Source: Atherinomorus stipes (Eukaryota > Chordata > Actinopteri > Atheriniformes > Atherinidae). Taken from it: 64,000 nucleotides of DNA. The stretch is from positions 62,001 to 126,000 of the forward strand of contig JALJCO010003961.1 of NCBI GenBank assembly GCA_023101725.1, written 5' to 3'. This document shows, in pieces, positions 31,814 through 44,690 of the stretch. Positions within the stretch are counted from its first letter, which is position 1. Each line of letters opens with the position of its first letter. A program made the translations under genes and the position numbers. A model generated the notes under the pieces. It was not told the DNA's origin and searched no databases. It saw only the letters and a program-made list of their open reading frames with translations.

Positions 31814-32657
31814 AGGGCTGGGTGATACAACAATATACTGTATTTTGTCTGGATGATAGAAAATACCGTTTATATGAAGCTCTATTGTTCATATGGCAAT
31901 AGGCGCTTTACAGAAACAACTTTCGGCCTTTTCTTTGCACGTGCCCTTGCATGCTGCAGACAAATATGGAGGGAGATTGTGGTGGACATGTTTGAGACCA
32001 GGGTAATTAATTCTCAACAAGATGACCAGCCAACCCAAGCCGAGAAGCTTAAAGGAAGATCAACTCCTGTGGTGTGGATGAAGGTTGGAAATAAAAAGAT
32101 GACAGTTGCTTGTAAAGTATGCTGGCTCAGGGTCGTTTTTTGGCAAAACACCCGGTGTAGTGCCGAAAGACGCCCCCAGGAGCCAACATACCGTATGCTC
32201 TGATGTCTGGTCCACGACCTCGTTGGTCAGACGTCTTTCTTTTAGGTACAAGCTTCTCTGTTTGGGTTTGATGGTCATCTTGTTGAGAAAATAATTGCCC
32301 TGGTCTAAAAGGCTTCTGCCAAGTCTTCCTCCACGTTTGTTTAGGTATTGCCATGTGCATGGAAATGTGGCATCTTGACATAAAATAAAGTAATGTGCGA
32401 TGAAAGCATAGAGGATACTGGCAGTTGTTAACATGACCAACACACGCCTTGCTTAGAAAAAAATTGAAATAAAAGAAGTATTTACTACCTACTATCTTTA
32501 TTTGTTCAGTATATCATTTAAAACTACATTTCAATATGACAATTTTAATACAAACTATTTATTAATTGAATTTACCCCCAGAAAAAAAGGAGTTATATAT
32601 CGTATGTCTATCTTTATCATGATATAAAATTAGATTTTGGTCATATCGCCCTGCCCT
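31814..32657. mobile_element. Fold-back hAT-like element with inverted BED-type zinc-finger-like arms
   Basis: The outer ends are TAGGGCTGGGTGATA (left) and, inverted from the right, AGGGCAGGGCGATA, the TAGGGCTGGGCGATA-type terminus common in fish hAT-like MITEs. Inside, about 31925-32070 and the reverse complement of about 32245-32395 are homologous. Both contain GACCAGGGYAATTA then CTCAACAAGATGACC and AGAAGCTT. The left arm + strand reads GRSTPVVWMKVG then VACKVCW, which resembles a BED zinc finger as found in hAT transposases. No clear 8-bp duplication was seen. No intact transposase. Confidence 0.7.
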
Positions 32658-33812
32658 ATTCTGAGGGATAAATGACAAATAAGGAGCAGGTGTGGTAATC
32701 GCTGTCTATGAACCAGGTGTAACAGAGCAGAAAGTAAAGACAACCACATACAGCAGAGGATAAACTGTATAGAATAAACAGGAAACAAGATAAACACGTA
32801 GAGGTTCCCACCTGACCTCAAAGACAGGCTGAACTGAGAAGAATCAAAGAACAGAGAAAATGCTGCACCACTTGAAGGATAAATCGAACAAGAACTAAAC
32901 TCAAATAAAACAAAAATCCATAGAACGTGACAGAACAAACGTTTATCATTAAGATCAGAGTAGAGAACAAAGGTCTGCATTACATTAGAAAGTTCTCCCA
33001 ATATGTTACCCCCTTGCATGACAGAGGTAAAATATACAAAGATAACTGTAAGTCCTGCCCTGCTTATCAGTAAACATACCCGGTCAGTTTTGAGGAGAGC
33101 AACACGCTTAATGTTTAGTCTTGGAAAGTTTCCAATTTAATACTATTTTTATCAGCTTTACAGTAACTTTACAGAAAGGAACCATAAATATCTTAACATA
33201 GCTGTTATGATCCCCAGTGCACCTGTCATTGTATGTTAGGATGTAGTTACTGCTGCAAAGCACAGCCCAGAATTTTGTCCCTGAGCAGTCAAAAATATAA
33301 ACATATAATACATACAGTATACAGCATCTGGTGTGTCTTTTTATAGCACAGCCAACAAACCAGTGTTGTTTCAGTGGTTAGTGAGCAACTTTTGGCCTTT
33401 TGAAAAATCAGATTTCACGCTGCAAATAGCACAGGTAGTTTTGATTATGCAGCCTGTCAACTTTAACTCTTCATCTAACAACTCAGCAGTGAGTGTAAAG
33501 ATCGCTTAAAGCATTGTTTTTCTGTGCCTGTTTCACAAAAAACATAAAAAATTTCATCTGTGACGGTGAATCTCATTGGGATGAAATATTGATTACATAC
33601 AACATAACATTTCCTGTGAAGTCCTCATCAAAAATGAAATCTCAAATGCTAACGTTAAAGAAAATTACTGTATATTTAGAGAAGGTTCAGATCTAATGCA
33701 CCTTTTCCCTGAAACTAAAAATATGTAGACCATTTATACCACAGAAAAGGTTCAATTAATTAACAACTTTGAATTATGTTAAAAGGGTAAGTTGATGTCA
33801 CCATGGTAAGCT
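32658..33812. other. Intronic, nothing bounded
   Basis: No supported exon. A 129-codon minus-strand frame (32630-33019) lacks motifs and overlaps the hAT-like terminus, so it is not called. Confidence 0.4.
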
Positions 33813-34919
33813 TACACTCATTGGCCAGTCTGTTACACCTTGCTAGTCCTGGTTAGACTGCTTTATTTCTTCATGGCTTAGATTAGACATTTCTTTGTTT
33901 CCATGGTGACATGATAACATCACATAGCTGCTGCACATCCATGATGAGAATCTCCTGTTCTACCACATGAAGCTGCTCTGTTGAGTTGAGATCTGGTGAC
34001 TGTGAAGGCCACTGGAGAACAGTGAACTCATTGTCATGTTCAGGAAACCAGTTAGAGATTATTTGAGCTTTATGGTGCAGCTGGAAGTAGTCACCACAAG
34101 ACACTGTGGTCATAAAGGGGCGGACATGGTCAGCAACAATACTCAGGTAGGCAGTGGTGGTTAAACCATGTCACGTTGGTACTAAGTGGTACAAAGTGTG
34201 CCAAGAACATGTTCCCCACACCATTACACCACCAGCAGCCTGAACTGTTGATACCAGGCAGGATGGATTCATGTTTTTATGTTTTTCCACCGAACTCTGA
34301 GCCTAGTATCTGAATGTGGAGCTGAAATGGAGACTCATCAGACCAGCAAGTTTTCCATCTTCTATTGTCCAGTTTTGGAGTCTGTGTGAATTGTGGCCTC
34401 AGTTTCCTGTTCTTAGCTGACAGAAGCGGCACCCGGTGTGGTCTTCTGCTGCTGTGGCCCATCTTCTTCAATGTTTGACGTGTTGTGTGTTCAGATTGCA
34501 TACAGTATCTTGAATGGAACCAGTGCTTATCTGACTTCCTGTTGCCTTTCTATCATCTCCATCCAGTCTGCCCATTCTCCCCTGACCTTACATCAACAAG
34601 ACATTCTGGTCCAGACAACTGCTGCTCACTGGATATTTTCTCTTCTTCAGACCATTCTCTGGAAAGTCTAGAGATGGTTGTATATGAAAATCCCAGTAGA
34701 GCAGTTTCTGAAATACTCAGAACAACAACCATGCCACATTCAATTAACTAAATCCCTTTTCTTCTATGTCCCAGTGCTCAGTCAGGACTGCATCAAGTCA
34801 ACTTGACTCTGTCAACACAGCCAAATATATTGAGTTACTAATTAGCAGATTTTTCTGATTAGCTATTTCTGTTTGCAAGGATTTTAGCAGGTGTACCCAT
34901 AAAGTGGCCAGTAAAAGTA
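33813..34919 (-). mobile_element. Tc1-like transposon, 1.1 kb, degraded
   Basis: Element 33815-34917, flanked by TA at 33813-33814 and 34918-34919. The inverted ends are CACTCATTGGCCAGTCTGTT (left) and CTTTTACTGGCCACTTTATG (right, inverted). On the minus strand it reads SSRRPHRVPLLSAKNRKLR, CWSDESPFQLH (around the catalytic Asp), then KAQIISNWFPEHDNEFTVL and WPSQSPDLNSTEQLHVV (the SPDLNPIEH catalytic-Glu region, degraded). This is a Tc1-family DDE transposase broken by several stops and frameshifts, with internal deletion. Confidence 0.92.
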
Positions 34920-35590
34920 TGCAATGCTTTATCAATTATTTTAGTCTGAATCAAACTATTTACATGTAAAAAAAACAAAAAAAAAACATGTACAGGAACA
35001 CAGTTTTGGTGCCGTGAAGCCTTTTCCACTTGCATTACTGTGATAAATAAATTTGATAAAAGAAACGAAAGAACAAAAAGAGGGTATACACATGTTAAAG
35101 AAAGAGACTGTTTTGGTTTCTTAAAAAAAAAAAATCTTTCTTTAATTTTTTTTATTGAAGCCAAAAAAGTCTACAGGGAGATGGCCATGCAAGTCTGAAT
35201 GCTTTCAGTCACATTGTGTTAAAGAAGAGAAGCTGCCCTACATTTGATTTTTTTTAAAAATGCCTGTAGAGTGGAAACTGTGAGCACTGGTGAGTTAAAG
35301 GTGGAAGATGTTCCTTTCTGCTGTTAAATTTCACATCCACTTCATTTCTCTTAATTATTTTGGTAATTGTACCATGTACATTGAGAAAAAAAGAAAAGTC
35401 ATTGTATGTAGTGTTTTACAGTAGTACGGAAGATGTTTCTTTTTACAAATTTAGGAAATTACAGCCAGACATATTATAAAACAAATATTTCATATTTTGT
35501 CTCTGAAAAATAACCTCCGAAATGTCTGAAATTGGCTAAAATGTCACATGGCTACTCTCCCTCGTAGCCATGCTTGTCCCAGAACCAGAA
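34920..35590. other. Intronic, nothing recognised
   Basis: AT-rich DNA with no bounded feature recognised. Confidence 0.45.
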
Positions 35591-35591
35591 C

Positions 35592-35859
35592 ACACTAAAA
35601 ACTCCTTCAAACTGCTGGGTTAAAAGGGGACTTACTAATTTCTGGGTTCTTTCAACCCAGAAATTTGAGTTGTTGGGTTGTTGACCCAACTTCTGGGTTA
35701 AAATAATCCAACATAATGTCAACATAACCCAACTTCTGGGTCAAATATTCAATCTGAAAGTTGGGTAAAAAAAAATAACCCAATTTTCTGGGTCGAAGTA
35801 GCCCAGAAATGAGTGTGTCCCTTTTTAACCCAGCAGTGGGTCCCAGGAGTTTTTAGTAT
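35592..35859. mobile_element. Palindromic MITE rich in AACCCA / TGGGTT
   Basis: The ends are inverted: ACTAAAAACTCCTTCAAACT and, from the right, ACTAAAAACTCCTGGGACCC. At least ten AACCCA or TGGGTT hexamers occur in both orientations. It ends 115 bp before the acceptor of trhr exon 2 and can fold extensively. I recall this as a common teleost MITE type; no transposase. Confidence 0.82.
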
Positions 35860-35973
35860 GAAGGCTTCACTGTGGCTTGTTTAGACCTCAAATTCCAGGA
35901 AACACACTTAAATTTTAATTCCTTTTGTGATTTTACCTCCTGGCATTTTTAACATATGATTGATTTTCATCAG

Positions 35974-36411
35974 GTGACGAAGATGCTAGCCGTGGTGGTG
36001 ATCCTGTTCGCCTTACTTTGGATGCCCTATCGAACCTTAGTGGTGGTCAACTCTTTCCTGGACAAAGCCTACCTGGATTCCTGGTTCCTGCTCTTCTGCC
36101 GTCTCTGCATCTATCTAAACAGTGCCATCAACCCAGTCATCTACAACGCCATGTCCCAGAAATTTCGCACTGCTTTTAAGAAGTTGTGTCACTGTGGTCC
36201 TCAGCGCACAGAGAAACCTGCATACAGTGTGGCACTTACCTACAGCGTCATCAAGGAGATGTCCAACGGGGAGAGTCCGGACCATTTCACAACAGAAGTG
36301 GACAAGCTGCACTCACCAGTTGATCAATACCTACCTGCCAGCATCCTGCCAAGTGCCAAAAAAATGCTGTATGAGCAGCCGTCCCTGTCCGGCAGAGATC
36401 TCAATGCCTGA
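35974..36411 (+). CDS. trhr: Thyrotropin-releasing hormone receptor, coding exon 2 (TM6, TM7, C-tail)
   Basis: Begins VTKMLAVVV at the start of TM6 after a CAG acceptor (35971-35973), phase 0. TM6 has the toggle-switch-type WMPYR (exon residues 16-20). Y19 and R43 correspond to mammalian Tyr282 and Arg306, known TRH contacts. TM7 has NSAINPVIY with the NPxxY motif at 53-57. Helix 8 follows, with a CHC pair (72-74) suitable for palmitoylation. The tail (residues 75-145) holds [14 protein letters not shown], conserved in the family, and several Ser/Thr that could be phosphorylated for arrestin binding (inference). It stops with TGA at 36409-36411. It is fully open and shows no damage, in contrast to the frame break in exon 1. 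With one base restored upstream, the whole receptor would be about 414 residues, against 398 in human. Confidence 0.97.
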   Translation: MTKMLAVVVILFALLWMPYRTLVVVNSFLDKAYLDSWFLLFCRLCIYLNSAINPVIYNAMSQKFRTAFKKLCHCGPQRTEKPAYSVALTYSVIKEMSNGESPDHFTTEVDKLHSPVDQYLPASILPSAKKMLYEQPSLSGRDLNA

Positions 36412-39400
36412 CTTGACACAAACTTTGCACCTTAAGTGGATATCAGAAATTCTGACAGCTTCAGTATGAATTCAGTCCTCTTTAATTAAAGGTGTGCAGA
36501 GATGTCTGATTTCATTTTCCCAACATGTTTCCTCTTGTAAATATTTTATTTGACAGGAGTATTTGTCAGGAGCCCATTAGGAAATGTGCTGCCTTGTACT
36601 GTAGGCTTAGCTTATATGAAATATTTGCACAAAAAGTGCGCTCATAAATCACCAAAAATACAGTTTACTGATACAAATGTACAGCAGTGGTTCACATTTT
36701 TGCTGAGAAAATCTCTACTTGTATGTAATGTAGGGACAAAACAGGAATCATAAATACAGGGAGTCATGCACCTAATCTCGAAGTTATGACAACAGAGTCA
36801 CCTTCTGTGTAAATTTTACCTTCACAGGGAAACTTGCATGAAAGTGGTTTGTCAAAGTTTATTCCACTGCTTGCATGATTGATTTGGTTTAAAGCAGACT
36901 GTTTCCTCACCTTATCTTCCTCTTCATGCTAAACAGAGACGGCTTCATAAATTTCACTAAGAGATACGTCATGGTCTCCACACGGCGGATGTTTTCCGAC
37001 TGGGAACCTGTTTATATCACTTTTGAATTCACTGATAAACTGCACGGTCTGAAATTTAACTATTTATTGACTCTTGCTGCACTCATTGTTCCCTTTCAGC
37101 CACCGTAACATATGTTTACAGCATAAGCTCTTAACTGCCACTCTGCACTACCTACGCAACAACTGTCTAAATCCGCAGCTGCTGCTTGTGAACACAATGC
37201 CTTGTACATTGCCAGGTACAAGGTCAGATATTTGCCTCTGGAATCACAGTTTGGTCCATGAATTATTGGATCTAAATTTGCAAGGTGACCGTAAACATGG
37301 CTGCACAGGGCTTTGGAATTGTTATCTTATCATATGAGTCATTACTCAACATATATACTGTATTGATCAGTCACATTAAAAGCACAGATGAGTGAAGTCT
37401 TACTTGTAAAATGTGATGCTCTGCTGGGAAAATTGCATCCAGACTTAGTGATATTTGAAACTTGGTATCTATTTAGACATTTTTGGAGACCAGTCAACTG
37501 ACCAGCCTTCATTAGGAATGTTGCTCTTTGTTTCTACGGTCAGAGTTTCACACAATTGAAAGTGAGAAGTTGGGTGAGTTTCTTCTAGACTCCCATCATG
37601 ACTGAATTTAAGTCCTGAGATACAGTAAGACTGCAGGTCTGTCATAATCTGGAACTACATCTATGTCATACTCAACATCTGACCATAAAACTACACAATT
37701 TTCAGACTGTGCACATATGATCAGAAAGTGGGGGAAACCACTGCTGCTACTAGAACTTGCTCACTTCTTTTATATGAACAATGGGGTCACACAGCTGGTG
37801 AGCCAGTCAAGCTAAAAGGATGCATAAAGTACACTATCCAATACTTTGTTTCATCAAAGTAACTGTCTATTTAACAAAGCACAATAGTGGAACCCTGTGA
37901 ATATTTCAATTTAGCATCTTTTGGCACACTAAATTGATCTTTGAAATAATTTGGGAAAAGATTGTTTGGTTACTGTGAATCTGTCAGTGTTATGTAGGCT
38001 TAGCTGAGCTCACGTCATACTTGTTATAGATGAGTAAATACCTCAGACTTTGTAGGCTGGATGAAGGTAATTGTCTCTCTGTTTTTCTGTGTTAACTGTT
38101 TTTTTAATGCATACAATAGTGTTGGACTACTTGTACTTGTGCCGATAACTGCTCAGACATGGCTTTGTTCTTATGTTGGGATCAGAAGGCTATCAGATAA
38201 CACAACATATCGAGATTATATCCAATTTAGAACTCAGTCATGGAAATTTTCTATCATGATTACTGTTAATACGCCCTACATTGCTCATTTTACCAGCTCT
38301 ATTGTACCAGGGCTTTTACAGATGTAGCAAACTTCTTCCCTCTTTGTTGATGTGCCTCCCCACCTGAGGCCATGTAATTCAAATTAATCCAAATGCACAG
38401 CACCGTGACATTTTAATTTTGCTACTAGTGGAAAAGCACAGATGTGGAATTACATGACCTTTGAAAATTGTCCTAGAACAGAAGAGGCAGATATCAGGTA
38501 CTCAATTAAACCTGCTGTTCCAGTTTAGATTCACCTGAACGCTAATGATTTCTGCAGGGACTAGTTAGATTAGTCGTTACGTGACAGACGCACCGAAGTT
38601 TTGGTCACTGTGAAGACGATCACTGTGCATGCGAAGCTGAGTGTATCATAATCAGGAAGATGCTGTCAATGTTTCTGAAGTGCAGACGGAGGCAGCTCTT
38701 TGAAGGGGTCGGATTTCTGTCGTGGTAATTTTCAGATATTGACTGAGGCTGCTGAATGCACCACTTTTCTTTGATTTATCTGCTTCAGCAAAACCCCACA
38801 AAGCGATGATGGAATGTGTAAGTAGATCGCAACAAAGTGCCATATTTGAGTTGGTGCAGCCCGTGCTATGTATATAGCTCACCCTGCTATTAAAAGGAGT
38901 TTTATGGTGTCTCTTTAAACTACATATAAATGTGTCATTAAAGGGCCCTGACAGGGAATGAATACGGTTGATGAAAGCAACCTTTTCTTGTTTATTTTCT
39001 TCTGTCTATATTGTAAAGTTGCTTGGAATTTATTGTGCGGTGCAATGTGAAATTCATGCAGTATTGTGTTCTTAAATGTGTGCCAGCAGTTGCATATTTT
39101 AGTATAAAAGTCTGTTTTGATCATTTGTTTCATCAGTCTTTTTGCCAATGTTTCATCGCAGTGTGTGAAAGCAAATCTCCAAAGTGGAACAGGTGAGAAA
39201 ACATAAGAGTAAAACTTTCATTGTAGCTTAAAGAACCTCATATTTGTACACTTGTTCATATCTCTTTTGTTGAGATACATTTTACTGTTACACAGACACC
39301 AACTCTGTGGTGGAGATGTTTTTTGTTCTGCACGGTGTGCAGTTTGCTGCATGAACACAAGCTTTTGTGATGTGAACACAAGAACCAGTATCCATTGTAT

Positions 39401-39520
39401 CAACGTGAGACAACGTTATTTGCACGTTTTTGTCTCCTTTTTTTCTGCTTTTGCTGCTTGATGGATTGTTTTGTACTTTGTATTGTTCTTTGTCTATAAT
39501 AAAAAATAGTTACTGTAAGC
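36412..39520 (+). other. trhr: Probable trhr 3'UTR and downstream DNA
   Basis: No other gene is evident. The first canonical, well-placed AATAAA is at 39498-39503 (followed by A-rich sequence), which would give a 3.1-kb 3'UTR. Weaker ATTAAA-type signals occur earlier (for example near 37375). The mature 3' end cannot be set without transcript data. Confidence 0.35.
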
Positions 39521-40426
39521 TATGGGTGGCGCATTGAGCTCTTTCAGCCCCAACTCAGTACACCTGCAGCACTTCTGACCCATTGTCAGTAGTCATTGCA
39601 GAAACTGCCTCATCTGAGGCTCTGCCATGAATCAAGCACAGAGATACTCTGAGCTATGACCGCATTACGGTCATCAATCACGAGGGCTGATGGCTTCGTT
39701 TTAGAATCGCTCAGCGTGTGGAGGCCTGCCTCAACACAAATTCATCTCACTGAGGCTAATAGAGGCCCACTGTACTCTAAACACAAATAATGTTGACACT
39801 TGTGTGCAATCTATTATCAACTGCTGAGTAATATCATCGTTCAAATCTGCTGATCAGATATATCAGTTCATTAGGTGATAGTGCTAACATCAGAGCTCGC
39901 TGTATATCACAGTAATTGCTGGTACAGTGTTAACGCGCTGAGGGAGGTAAGCCCTTGAAACACAGAGGCGGTAATTGCTGACCAATCTGAATAGCAGCTG
40001 TAAATTTGAATCCCAACTCCCTCATACAAATACATGTTCATGCTGGGCAATGATTGAAATTATTTTTTTTAACTGCAGTAGTTCAAATATTCCTTTTAAA
40101 TATCAAACAATGTGACAAAATCAAATATATATAACAGAGAAAGCTGAATTTTTCAGGATTTATTGGTCACAATAAGTCAGCAGGACCAATTTCAAGGTTA
40201 TTTGAAGCTGCCTTTCTTCTAACTACAGAGGGAACTTTATATGAGTGAATTTCAGTCATCTCCTGTGTATTTCTACTGGAACAAACAAAAACCCGAGTAA
40301 ATCTCAGAACTTCTAAACTGTGAGGGAGGAAGTGATGTTTCAAGAAAGATAATGACCACAAACTTGCGCAAATAATCACTTAATGGACACATTATTTAAC
40401 AACAAAACCTTAAAACCTAAAATGAG

Positions 40427-40459
<33 letters not shown>

Positions 40460-40751
40460 AGCCATTTCACATTTCTTGGTAATTCTGTGAAAAACGATCC
40501 AGTTCCCCCAGATGGAGATGTCAACACCTGTTCAGATGAGCGCTGCTCCCAGTGGCTGAGAGCAGGAGGATGGTCAACCCAAGCAGAAGCATCCAGAGCA
40601 TCAACAGACTTTGAAAAAATGTCACCTTTTATCACCTTCTAGCATAAATTATTTTCTTAATTAGTTGCTTAACTCCTTCAGTAAAATCTTCAACAACATC
40701 TCTCTGCAATAATCCAACAGCTTGTCAGCTGCCCCACTAGAGAAAAATTAG
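39521..40751. other. Intergenic, apparently unique sequence
   Basis: No recognised repeat between about 39540 and 40420, then a poly-T run (about 40434-40459). No coding exon recognised. Confidence 0.4.
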
Positions 40752-41431
40752 ATGTTGGACTTATTTAAAGCAAATATCAAAAATTTATACAGCTCCTCTG
40801 ACCCGCCTCCTTTAGGAAGATCTGGCCATAATCTGGTTCTTCTGTCTTCCATCTGCAAGCCCATCATTCTGCAGCAGCCAGTCATCACACAGACTAAAAC
40901 CTGGTCTAATGAAGCTCAAGATGCTCTGAGAGGGTGCTTTGAGGTCACAGACTAAAATGTCCTCTGTGAGACGACATCAACGCCATGACTTGGTGTGTGA
41001 CAGATTATATCAACTTCTGTGTGGACAGCATCATTCCAACAAGAACAGTCAGATGCTTCCCCAACAAGCCTGGATCACAAGTGATCTTTATGGATGGAGA
41101 CAGAGTTGCTGAAGACAATAGAAAATCAACTAAAAACACAAACTAAGAAGTGAAGGAGGACAACAGGGAAAAAAAGCAGCTCCAGCTGAACAACGTGAAG
41201 GATGTGTGGTCAGGAATGAAAAACATCACCTGCTTCAAGTTAAAGGGGGATCAGATTGATGGAGGTCTAGACTGAACTAATGAGCTGAAGATGTTCTTCA
41301 GTAGATTCACTTCCCCCCCCTCCTTCCAGGCCAACACACCACCATCTGCCATGAGCCCACAGCTTTCCTGTCACACCTCCACTCTGTCACCCTGCAGCTC
41401 AGTCATGGACCTGAACACAGACTCCCTCTCT
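40752..41431 (+). mobile_element. L2-like LINE ORF2 fragment (endonuclease-RT linker)
   Basis: The frames read PPLGRSGHNLVLLSSI (end of the AP endonuclease domain), TKTWSNEAQDALRGCFEVTD, YINFCVDSIIPTRTVRCFPN and DVWSGMKNITCFKLKG. These are hallmark linker motifs between endonuclease and RT in fish L2/Maui LINEs. Stops and shifts break it (first stop just after FEVTD). It lacks both the 5' part and the RT. It ends where a hAT-like terminus starts at 41432. Confidence 0.88.
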
Positions 41432-41480
41432 CAGTGGTTCCCAAACAGGGGTCGGTGACCCCCATTGGGGTCGCAAGACA
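41432..41480 (+). mobile_element. Terminal fragment of hAT-like element
   Basis: Starts CAGTGGTTCCCAAAC then AGGGGTCGGTGACCCC, the terminus of a widespread hAT-like MITE family. No matching opposite end was found downstream, so the extent is unknown. It interrupts the LINE fragment. Confidence 0.6.
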
Positions 41481-44400
41481 ATTTCAGCCTGATCATTGTT
41501 AAAGGAAAAAAAAAAAAACTAAAATAGAGCCTACATTTGTCAAATAAATTTGGGGGAACCCTCAAATTAACGCATCATTGCAAAGAGACAAACAATTAGA
41601 TTGTTTACAACACCACTGATTAACGAGAAAATTCTGATCGAGATGTTCACATTTTATTTTTTTTCCTGTGGCCTCTCAACTCCAAAGACACAAGCCTCAA
41701 ACAATATTGAAGATTCACATAGGGTTTTACTGTACCTTCTGAAAATAGGTCCAGGGTCACACCTGCAGAAAGATCTGATGTGAAACCTTGTCTGATCAAA
41801 CAGAAACTGGAGCTGCATAGTTCCTTTTTGATTGTTTGCACTTTGATGGCTGGTTTGATCCCATGCCTTCTAAGAAAAATGATATTACTGCCTCAGGTCG
41901 TGTCAAAGAGGTGGGAGTTGGCCCTCAGGAAATATCTGATCTTTTCAAAATACACAAACAATAAGCAACAAGAGATCAATAAGTGTCAAAATATTTGAAT
42001 TATTTTCAAAATGACCGTCTTTGCAAGGAATAAAACTTTGGCCACTGGGACCAGGCATCTGTTTGATACACTATTTCCTTTGCTATATAAAGAGGATAAA
42101 TATCTCTTAGGAGGCAAGCCCAACACTGACGACATGAGCAGGATCTATATTTTATATCTCCTGCAAGCAGGGTCGGCACCAACAATTGAGCAGCTTATAT
42201 TTGCCTCGGACTAGTTTGTATCAGAATATCCTTCCCACTTCTCCATCGAGTGTGTAAAGCTCCTCACATGTCTGGACTCAGAGCGCCAGTCAATCCCATC
42301 TGCGATGGTGCACCAATCCTTTGTTGAATCATTTCTTTCATCTTGCACACTTCAATAAAAGGAAATACACTGCAAAAGGTCACAGTTCTTCATATTCATA
42401 GAGTTCAAATGAGATTAAGATCTCCATGCTGTTGTTGAATTATGGTGTTTCAAATATCGACTGACAATAATTGGTTTTTAAAAATTTAGCCTGAAGCAAT
42501 GGCTTTATCTTCAACCTCTCATGCGTGACCTTTAAGTCAAAGATCTATCGGACACTGCAGCCTGCAGAGAGGCAAGATTAGCTCATTAAGGAAACAGCTG
42601 AGCAAGCACAGCGTGTGGATGAAAGTGCAATATGCAAAATAATCTGTCGTAACTAAAAGGTTGCTGAAAAACTTACTGTGTTGGATGAAGTTACAATAAG
42701 ACACCAGCTTGTTCTTAATTTTAATGTTAAATAGTTGACTCTCCCACTAGATTTGAACACACCTGCCCTTCTTATTCTGCAAAACAGTCTGACAGTATTA
42801 GAGATTCACCAGCTTAGGAGAGCCTCGCTTACCCAGCAAAGATTTTCACACTGCTGGAAATGAGATGCTGAGCAGAACTGAAGGAGCCGAGAGGCTGCTG
42901 GCTTTAAGTGCTGTTTGTTTTTATGTTCATTTTGATGAGGAGGAATTATTCTTCTCTCAGCAGCAGAATTCCAACAAATTTATGTAACAACACCACTGAG
43001 TTGAGCTTCTCACAGATTCCAGCTGCTCATTCCAGCGGTGAGTTAAGGGTCTTGTGCCTTTGCTTGAATTAATTTATATTCTATAAAAATTCGTCTCAAA
43101 GTTTCCATTTTAATACACAGTTTTTGTATCAGTGGAAAGGCATTTCACCCTGAAAATCTTCTGTTTCTGTAGCAAACAGGGCAACATGGCTGGCAAACCA
43201 TATTCCTGAAAGGTAGTTTTTAAATCCAAAACAAGCTCACTGCCAGTTTCATGCCAGCAATGTTGACTCATAATTCATGATAAATTAGAGCTTTGGTGCC
43301 TTATGTCTGACATTTCCCACATCAGTCAGCTACTGTTTTCATAAAGCCATTTCCAAGGGGATATCCATCAAAACCATGCAAGTCGTGTACAATGAAAATG
43401 TTGCCCTGGAATATTTTTAATAAACGGCAGATGCTGACAGACAAGTTCAGCAAGACACAATCTGCACGTCTGCATGAATCCATTGTTGATAAAGAGCATT
43501 CATGCCTGGCTTCACCAACACTTGCACCAGCACAGATCATTAATTTAGAATGAGCTATTCAGTCCCTGCTCACAGGCGTAAAACCAAAGGAAATGCCAAG
43601 ATGAAATGTAAAGTATCAGACTTTTAAATGTTCACTTAATCTTTTTTTTTTCTTCAGTTGTTCATATCTATGGTTTTTTTTTACATTTAATTCAATTTCT
43701 TAAGTTTTTTTTTTTTTTATTTCAGGGCAATTTGCTTTAGTGTTTCATTTTGTGATGTGTTGTTTTTGCAAAGAAATGAAAATATTCTGCAGTGAGGAGC
43801 TCCTATTAAGACTGGGAGTTCAAGGAAAAGAAAAAAATAGGACCCTTTTACTTTTTTGTTTTATTATTCCATCTGACTTGCTGTGCTGCTGTTGTACACA
43901 TCAAACTTAAAATTACTTTATCAATTAGTATTCATACATTTAATAACCTTAATTTAAAGGTAAAACTAAACCAAACTTTACAGATAAGAACTTTTTTTTT
44001 TTTTTTGCTTCAATAGAGACAACTACAAATACCAGGGGCTCACACCCCACAGTCATGCTTCATTCTTGATAAATAATTTAACTTCAAATGTTTTTCTCAG
44101 TCAAAAACACTCAAACTAACCGGCACTGGTTATTTCTCTGAGGAACTTCAATCCCCCAAGTCAATCGTGTCCGACAGGCCAGGGGTCCCCAACTGAGCCT
44201 AATGCTGTGAATGCTTTTATAAGGATTGACATTATTGAAATAACATTGTGTTTTGTGTTTGGAAGATGAACCCTTTCAGCTGAGAGAATCCTGATCCTAC
44301 AGCTGTTTACAAGCACCTGCTGCAGCACCATGTCACACGAACCAGCAGGTAGCACCACACCTGGTTTCACAGACTGTTTGTAGATCTGTGAAAATGATCA
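41481..44400. other. Intergenic, no gene seen
   Basis: No supported exon or bounded repeat. Short frames at 41601-42214 on the + strand have no recognised motif; they may be an interior of a decayed DNA element. T-runs occur near 43643, 43707 and 43994. Confidence 0.4.
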
Positions 44401-44409
44401 AATAGATAA

Positions 44410-44690
44410 AATCTTTATTTTCCCAGGATGCTTTTACACCTGAGAGTTTGACCTCTGCATTTAACTCAGCTGAAGTTTTGAACACACTGAGCAATGAGTG
44501 AGAGAAGCACACACCCAGAACACTGGGTTGCTATGGATACGATGCCTGAGGGGCAATGGGAAGAGTGGTTGGGTGCCTTGCTCAGAGGCATCTCAGCAAC
44601 ATCTGGGGAATGAAGTCAGACATGTAGTCATTTTTTTCCTACACTTAACCAACCAGTAACCTTCAGGTCTAAAGCTCTGGAGCTGCGTTG
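44410..44690. repeat. Possible SINE-like repeat, strongly degraded
   Basis: Phrases such as GGTGCCTTGCTCAGAGGCA and AACCAGTAACCTTCAGGTC resemble a common teleost SINE-type repeat, but divergence prevents a firm call. Confidence 0.3.

Larger units (their letters stand above)
17658..35973 (+). other. trhr: trhr intron, 18,316 bp, phase 0
   Basis: Donor GTGGGC follows CAG at 17655-17657. The acceptor is TTGATTTTCATCAG ending at 35973. The exon junction gives ...[12 protein letters not shown], the classical TRHR intron position at the loop-3/TM6 boundary. The intron is rich in Tc1/mariner, TTAA and hAT-like elements, and no independent host gene was identified within it. Confidence 0.93.

Noticed and set aside
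32630..33019. 129-codon minus-strand frame
   Set aside because: Crosses the terminus of the fold-back element, is hydrophobic and low in information, and has no recognised family.
41481..42250. Protein-coding region from three adjacent frames
   Set aside because: No recognised motif, no splice-supported linkage and an adjoining hAT-like terminus. More likely decayed element interior or chance.
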